Below, in pieces: positions 33,481 to 38,597 of a DNA stretch of 38,597 bases. A program made the translations under genes and the position numbers. The stretch covers positions 1-38,597 of the forward strand of contig AZLU01000010.1 of assembly GCA_002224055.1 (NCBI GenBank). Direction: 5' to 3'. Source of the stretch: Pezizomycotina sp. ARF18. Lineage: Eukaryota > Ascomycota. Under the pieces are notes generated by a model, which did not search any database, was not told the origin of the DNA, and saw nothing but the letters and a program-made list of their open reading frames with translations. The first letter of the stretch is position 1; each line of letters begins with the position of its first letter.

Positions 33481-34617
33481 ATGAATCAAAACCCCTAACC
33501 TCCGTCCTCGTAACCTGCCCCACCGGCGTCGTCGGTCGGGCCATAATCCACCAACTCACCCTCCCAAAAGCATAACTTCACCCGCACCGCCGCCTTGAAC
33601 TACACCCTCCGCCCCACAACAACTTCTCCACCTTCGGGATCGAAATAATCTTCGGGGTCTACACCGACCCCACACTCTACGCCATAATAATATCGCTGGG
33701 AAACTTTGCAAACCACCTACAACCCGCCATCATCGACGCGGGAGTTCGGCACTTCTACCCGAGCGAGTTCGGCGCTGATGTTACCGTCGGAGATAATTGG
33801 AACCAGAGGTATTATACGGATAAAGTACTTGGAGTACCTCGCGAAGAAGGATAAAGAGGTTTGATGGGGGTTATCGGGTGGAGTTTTATTACTATCAGAC
33901 GGTTCACGGCGTGGGCTACGATTTTGAGTACTTTGGGGTTGATAATAAGGGCGAAAGGCAACGATTTATGGAGGGGAGGAGAGGGCGCAGAGTTTGATTA
34001 GTGTGCCGGAGTAAGTATACCTACCTTCTACCCATTTGTACTCGTTATCTTCAATATTTTCCCCGCTCCCTCTTTGTTATGTCTTCTTTGATCGGAGAGA
34101 AAGAGCTATGAAGCTAACAAGTGACCCCACAGCGCCGCCGCAGCACTAACAGTCCGCTCCTCTTCCCCTTCGAACCTACCTCCCCATCCGGCCGCCACCG
34201 TACCTTCCGCTTCCACGGCGGATCGCCATCCTGGAAACAAATCTTCGAAATACTAAAGCGTATAACCGGCCACCAGTACGCCGTCGACTACCGTCCTACC
34301 TCGAAGGCGCTCGCTAGGAGTAAGGAAGCGGAAGTGAAGAACTACGATACGCTAGCCATAGAGTTGTGCAGGGCTCGGAGGGGACGTTGCTGCCGGAGCC
34401 GTATGATAATGGTAAGTTTCCGGATGTGGGAGGTTGAGAGAGTGGAGAGGCTTTGAGGAGGGAGTATACAGAGAATAAGGGCGGTATGGGCTCTGAAGGG
34501 GGGGTGAACTTGAATGTGTTAGAGAGAAGGAGGCTGGTTTGGTTTGTGTTGGTGGAGCATGGTGATGTAATTAGTAAAGAGTATAGCGTTAGTTGTATGA
34601 CTTTACTGAACAAATGA
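33481..34617 (+). CDS. NmrA-like / isoflavone-reductase-like NAD(P)-binding protein, frameshifted
   Basis: An atypical short-chain dehydrogenase of the NmrA family. These bind NAD(P) in an N-terminal Rossmann fold and act as reductases or redox sensors in the cytosol. The start CACCATG is strong. Restoring one C to the run at 33490 gives NPLTSVLVTCPTGVVGRAII, with the TGxxGxx dinucleotide-binding loop. Next come FGIEIIFGVYTDPTLYAI and IIDAGVRHFYPSEFGADVTV, the family's AGVKRFxPSEFG block, then LEYLAKKDKEV and FEYFGVDNKG. A 122-bp intron at 34011-34132 (GTAAGT, GCTAACA, CAG) follows. The C-terminal half has SPSWKQIFEILKRITGHQYA and a TLLPEPYDNGKFPDVG segment. Further slips lie near 33575, 33610, 33830, 33900 and 34370. 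The 3' end is uncertain: the secure part ends near 34435, and an open frame continues to 34617. Confidence 0.85.
34011..34132 (+). other. Intron in the NmrA-like gene
   Basis: GTAAGTATAC donor, GCTAACA branch site at 34113 and CCCACAG acceptor. It falls between the FGVDNKG and GSPSWKQ parts of the protein. Confidence 0.85.
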
Positions 34618-34632
34618 AGAACAATCTTCAGA

Positions 34633-34777
34633 TATTATTATTATTATTTTTATTTTTATTATTATTATTATTTTCCTGGACGATACCAAGCAATCATAGC
34701 CTACTAGTAAACGGATTCTCACCTTGCGAGAAAAGCAGAGTTGTTCAAGCATCATTCCCAATCTCTTTGCCGAGCAG

Positions 34778-34811
<34 letters not shown>
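34633..34811. repeat. Inverted pair of trinucleotide repeats, (ATT)n and (AAT)11
   Basis: A (TTA/ATT)-rich run at 34633-34671 and an (AAT)11 run at 34779-34811 are complementary and about 107 bp apart. The pair could fold into an A:T hairpin. Both follow the NmrA-like gene. Confidence 0.85.
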
Positions 34812-34813
<2 letters not shown>

Positions 34814-36547
34814 TAATCTGAATCTTGGAAAGGGTCTAGAGTCCCGATATCCACATATCTCGCAACCGCGGGCGGCTAGCTCATGCATCAACGCCTCCCC
34901 CCCCCAAAAAAATATTTAAAATTGAAGGCATCTTCAAATCGGCACGATAGAGAGCAAGACAGGAGAAAAAAAAAAGGGGGGCCTAGGCACTCTAATTCAC
35001 CACCAACTTGCGCCATTGGAAGATGAAATCTTATCTGCCGTGTCACGCTTCCTTCCTATCGCGACCGAAGGTTCGGTTGTGCTTCGGTTGTGCTTCGGTT
35101 GCACAAAAGCTTGTGGCCCCCAATATCCAGCAACGTCATAGGCTTGATTAGGGAGGAAATGCCAAGAACTGGACCAAAATTGACCAGACGATGACGTCGT
35201 TCTTCCTTATCCAGAAACGAGAAAAGAAGTCGACGTCATCCCGTCCTCCCCCCAAAATCCCCAAAAAAGAATTATCAGGACCCAGGGCACAGGGCATTTG
35301 AAAAAATCACAGGGTTCTGTCTCTGAGCTTTTGGAAAAAGGTTAACGAAAAAATAGATCGCCGATCGCTTGGAGATCTCCCGATCTCGAAAGGGATTTCG
35401 AAAAACAATATAACGCCGAAAACGCTTCTGAGAGGGTAAGTGGATGCGCTTTCTGAATCTAGCTCAAAAATGGTTTGCATTTTCTTAAAATACGAAATGA
35501 CGTGCTGAGAGCTCTTCGCGGTCAAACCGGCCTTTTTTTTTTTTTTTTTTTTTTTTTTTCGAAAAAGAGAGTGAGGAAATAAGAAAGAGGCGTGAGGGAG
35601 AATTCACGATGCATTGGACCGGAGCTGTCATCCGTGATAAGCCCTTCCCCTCGCAAAGCCTCGTCCTTTTTCGGGAAACTGGCTGTCCTTTTCGGATTGT
35701 GAGCGAGAAAACGGGAACGGGAGGGGTAAAAGGTAAAAAAGCGTCGACAAAGGTGCACGAGGAGAAGAGGAAGAGTTTTCACATGTGAAGCTGTGGCTTG
35801 TTGAGATGCTGTTATTCGATCTCGTCGTCCCGATAAACCTGCGATAACAAACAACCGACAAAACATGTTAGCAGAGATAAACGAGAGCCCTCATGTTGAT
35901 GACGTAGCGTAGAAGGTAGAATGTCAAAAACAAGAAACAAAAGATCAAAAAGTCTAGAACTTGTGCCTGGCGAAACCTCCCTCCGAAAAAACGCTCGTAA
36001 CCGACCCGAATAAAGAGAATAAAGAGCAGCATATGTCGTGTGCGCTTGGTATCTTTTCATGGTTGTTTGCAGCCAAAGAAAAGTGGGGTCTCTGGTCTTG
36101 TCCTTGTCTCAACCGTTCCTTGATCCGTCGAATGTTGTAGGGATAAATGGCCGCAAATGGAGGTCGTTGGGAGTAAAGTTGTTTTGAGGTGGTTTGGGAC
36201 CCCCATGTCTCTCCACAGCTAATTTTTGCCCGATGGTGACTTCTCCGTTACTTGCCACAGCGATCGACAGAGATGGCTTGTCTCGACGTGTTCATCACGT
36301 GATTTATATAGAACAAACGGGCTGCGGTTTTAACGAATGTAATGAAGACGTCATTTCTCGCGCTTCTTTTGCAAGCACCAAAGCTTCAACGCCGTACAGT
36401 TTTAAGCTCTTCGAACTGAAAGTAGCAGTATCGACCCTCACCGTTGAATTAATAGAATTAAAATATATAGCTGAATTTAATTAATTATTATATTATTATA
36501 TTATTTATTATTTTCTTTGGCTTTCCACGCCTACTACCCCTCTTTTG
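34812..36547. promoter_or_regulatory. Intergenic region with CRE-like sites, upstream of grg1
   Basis: No supported gene. TGACGT/ACGTCA cores occur at 35192, 35233, 35498, 35900 and 36348. A CreA-type SYGGRG hexamer (GTGGGG) lies at 36083 and a reverse one (CTCCAC) near 36212. T27 lies at 35533-35559. An 11-bp unit (TTCGGTTGTGC) is repeated about three times at 35072-35104. A minus-strand GCTAAC...CAG that resembles an intron end lies near 35836-35872, but no gene fits it. Confidence 0.4.
35533..35559. repeat. Poly(T) tract, 27 bp
   Basis: Uninterrupted T27 in intergenic sequence. Confidence 0.95.
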
Positions 36548-36630
36548 GAATTAAAAAAAAAATAATAAAAAAAAAAAAATAAAAAAAAAAAATAAAAAAA
36601 AATAAAAAATACAAAAATAAAAAAATAAAA
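36548..36630. repeat. A-rich low-complexity tract upstream of grg1
   Basis: Runs of A broken by single T over about 80 bp, 40 bp before the TATA box. Such tracts disfavour nucleosomes and are common in strong fungal promoters; that role is inferred. Confidence 0.8.
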
Positions 36631-36669
36631 TTTATTTTGATTTGATCCCGCAACCCTCTCCCCAACTGC

Positions 36670-36676
36670 TATAAAA
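36670..36676 (+). promoter_or_regulatory. TATA box of grg1
   Basis: TATAAAA, 163 bp before the ATG, followed by a long CT-rich leader (36680-36730) and CAAAATG at the start codon. This layout is typical of highly expressed fungal genes. Confidence 0.7.
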
Positions 36677-36838
36677 CTACCTTTCCCCCTTCTTCCTCTT
36701 CTTCTTTTTCCTTCTTCCTTTCATCATCATCCACAATAACAATCTACAAACAACCTTCCTACACTACAAAAAGCAACTCTCACACAAACCTTTTAAAAAC
36801 TTTCAAAGTTTCTTTCCTTTTAAACAATATCATCCAAA

Positions 36839-37279
36839 ATGTCTGCCCCCAACGTTGATAAGCCTGGTGACTCCATCCTCGACAAGGCCGCCAACTCTGC
36901 TGCCAACGCGGTCAACTACGTCTCCGACCCATCCAGGGCAAGGTAAGCTTTTTTTTTTCCCCCTTCGACCTCTTTCTTTTTCAATCACTTCTTTCACGTG
37001 GAAGCTAACAGTTTTTCTCAAAATTTTTAGTCCGCTGAGGCCTCCAAGGAGGCCAACAAGCAGCAGGCCAAGGGCAACATTGCGGCAACGACTCCATCAC
37101 CGATCGCGTCTCTGGTGCTACTGGTGCCATCTCTGACAAGCTCGACCAGTCGAAGCATGAGGGCGCGGCGTCAGGTAAGCTTCTTTCTCCAGTTTCTCTC
37201 TCTTCTCTTCATCATCTTTTGACCATGCTTGCTAACCTTTCCCTTTCTTTTCAACATAGCCAACAAACACAACATCTGA
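36839..37279 (+). CDS. grg1: GRG1 / CCG-1 glucose-repressible, clock-controlled stress protein
   Basis: A small hydrophilic protein of the Neurospora GRG1/CCG-1 family, which is strongly induced by glucose loss, stress and the circadian clock; its molecular role is unknown. Sequence blocks: MSAPNVDKPGDSILDKAANS, NAVNYVSD, SAEASKEANKQQAKGN, DSITDRVSGATGAISDKLDQ, SKHEGAAS and ANKHNI. The AxNYVS, EASKEANK and AISDKLDQSKHE blocks are diagnostic. Three exons: 36839-36942, 37031-37174 and 37260-37279. Both introns have GTAAGC donors and GCTAAC branch sites. The exons total 268 nt; two missing bases (C-run at 36928, GG at 37089) bring this to 270, that is exactly 89 residues plus stop. The N-terminus is somewhat longer than the Neurospora protein as I recall it. 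No signal peptide or membrane segment. Confidence 0.93.
36943..37030 (+). other. Intron 1 of grg1
   Basis: GTAAGC donor, GCTAACA branch site near 37004 and TTTTTAG acceptor; 88 bp. Confidence 0.9.
37175..37259 (+). other. Intron 2 of grg1
   Basis: GTAAGC donor, GCTAACC branch site near 37231 and ACATAG acceptor; 85 bp. It splits the codon before ANKHNI. Confidence 0.9.
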
Positions 37280-38597
37280 GCTACTCATGATGTCCCAACA
37301 AACAACCTCTTATTAGTTCTTTTCCTCTTGTTATTCACGTTTTTTTTTTTTTTTTAACCATGGGTTTTAATCGGTGTTCTTGAACTTTGTACTACCCTTT
37401 TTTTTTTATCACACGTCTTCCTTTGGTGGAACTTGGGGAGGGTGATCATTGATTGGATAAGGCAACAAAAAAAAAAAAAATGGGTTTCCTGTAATCATTA
37501 GATAGAATTCGGGCTCGTCTTTTTTCTATTCTTATTGACTGACAAAAAACAATCAAAAGCTCAAAGCTCTTTTTCCTCTCAAAACAAAATTTATGCTAAA
37601 ATTCGTCGCTCTTTTCATGTGAAAGAAATGTGTTTATGTGCATACCGTTCATCGATCTCTGTGCCTTACCTAACGTGACGATCCTGCCATCCTCCTCTCG
37701 GGCTGAAGATGAGAGCAACCATCCTGAAGCTGCAGAAGAGCTCGATGGAGATCAAGTCTGGCTTGAGACCCCTCGTTTCTCCAACATTCATCATGTCTCC
37801 CACCTCACGAGCTCCACTTTGCACTTCCGCCTTGTCCACGCAGTGAACCTGCGTAATCCACCAAGCTCGAAAACGTCTATCTGTCCTCCTCCAGCGGACA
37901 ATAACGTATCAAGACCTATCACTCCTTACCAGGGTTTTCAAACAAAACATTTCGAACGTGGTAGACCCTCGCACCAGCCAGAACAAGCTCGAGCTTTCCG
38001 TACTGGGTTCTTCCAGAAAACACTTTTTCGCTCCCACGTATAGTTAACTCGTCAGGAAAAAAAAAAAAAAAAAAAAAAAAACGTAGATCATTTACTTTCT
38101 GTGGAAACGTTCGAGACCCTTTCCAAAAAAAAAAAACGTACAGAGCTGGGTGAGGAGTGGAGGGGGTTTTTTTTGGGAAGCTTCTCGACCTCCAATTGCA
38201 AACTTCCACCTCCCTTTGAAGAGCTGTGAAAGCTCTCTTTTCGGCTCCCATCTTACGCACATCAAAAAAGTTATTCATCTCCTTCGTCTCGTACATGTCT
38301 AGCTTCGTCCCTACTATTCCAGCGGCCTGCCTATCCTCGTGGTCTGAGGACTTTTTTTGGTGGGCAGAGCAGCCCTCTCTCTTTCCCGTGAAGTCACTGA
38401 TTTTATACGCAGACTTATGTTGCGAAAACCGATATATTTCACCCGTGACTTCTGATATCCAAGCCAGGCCATATTGTGTTGAAAAATGCAAATATTTTAT
38501 TCAAATTCAAGAAAAGTCTGATAAACTAATGACTTGAAGACTCTGCCATGGTATGCTCACCATCCCAACATCGCCGGCCTATACGCAATTCTCTTTT
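37280..38597. other. Downstream region of grg1, no convincing gene
   Basis: Probably starts with the grg1 3' UTR. A plus-strand frame at 37630-38043 (137 codons, GTG start) and a minus-strand frame at 37919-38491 that runs through poly-Phe/Lys low complexity are both unsupported. A25 lies at 38057-38081. The window ends in featureless sequence. Confidence 0.45.
38057..38081. repeat. Poly(A) tract, 25 bp
   Basis: Uninterrupted A25 downstream of grg1. Confidence 0.95.

Noticed and set aside
35522-36060. Minus-strand frames with an intron-like GCTAAC...CAG
   Set aside because: The branch site and acceptor look good, but no donor or start codon gives a sensible protein, and one frame runs through the poly(T) tract.
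37919-38491. 190-codon minus-strand frame
   Set aside because: Reads through poly(A) tracts as a long poly-Phe run and overlaps another accidental frame; no motif.

Overview
The window comes from a filamentous ascomycete (Pezizomycotina). The evidence is short introns of about 60-120 bp with GTAAGT/GTATGT donors and CTAAC branch sites, a Sln1-type hybrid histidine kinase, a Pth11-like receptor, a GRG1 (glucose-repressible) protein, an NmrA-like reductase, and an AT-rich block with the CpA/TpG loss typical of repeat-induced point mutation (RIP). I cannot name the species.

Layout. 1-2330: RIP-degraded repeat. 2.5-4.0 kb: TPR protein gene at the repeat border, followed by a 275-bp TA-flanked MITE. 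4.7-6.4 kb: non-coding array of about five strongly diverged ~365-bp tandem units. 6.8-8.4 kb: C2H2-like gene. 10.06-13.8 kb: Sln1-type kinase. 15.0-16.8 kb: a small ORF with a TATA box, then acidic/coiled-coil coding remnants. 17.1-18.5 kb (minus): Pth11-like seven-helix protein. 20.2-24 kb (minus): secreted protein of unknown family and two small candidates. 26.7-27.7 kb: secreted Cys-rich protein. 29.5-30.6 kb (minus): two-TM protein. 33.5-34.6 kb: NmrA-like reductase. 36.8-37.3 kb: grg1/ccg-1. The rest is intergenic and rich in homopolymers.

Nearly every recognisable gene is broken by frameshifts. Wherever the correct frame can be recovered, the lesion is one base missing from a short homopolymer, while splice sites and catalytic motifs stay intact. 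This points to uncorrected sequencing or assembly indels rather than real gene decay, so the coordinates below span whole frameshifted loci. The genes do not form an obvious cluster. They look like a normal mix of signalling (Sln1, Pth11-like), secretion and stress/carbon response (GRG1). I did not find a clear new multigene system. The best leads are the diverged tandem array, the MITE with its repeated AATAAGCATG motif, and the unassigned secreted and small proteins.
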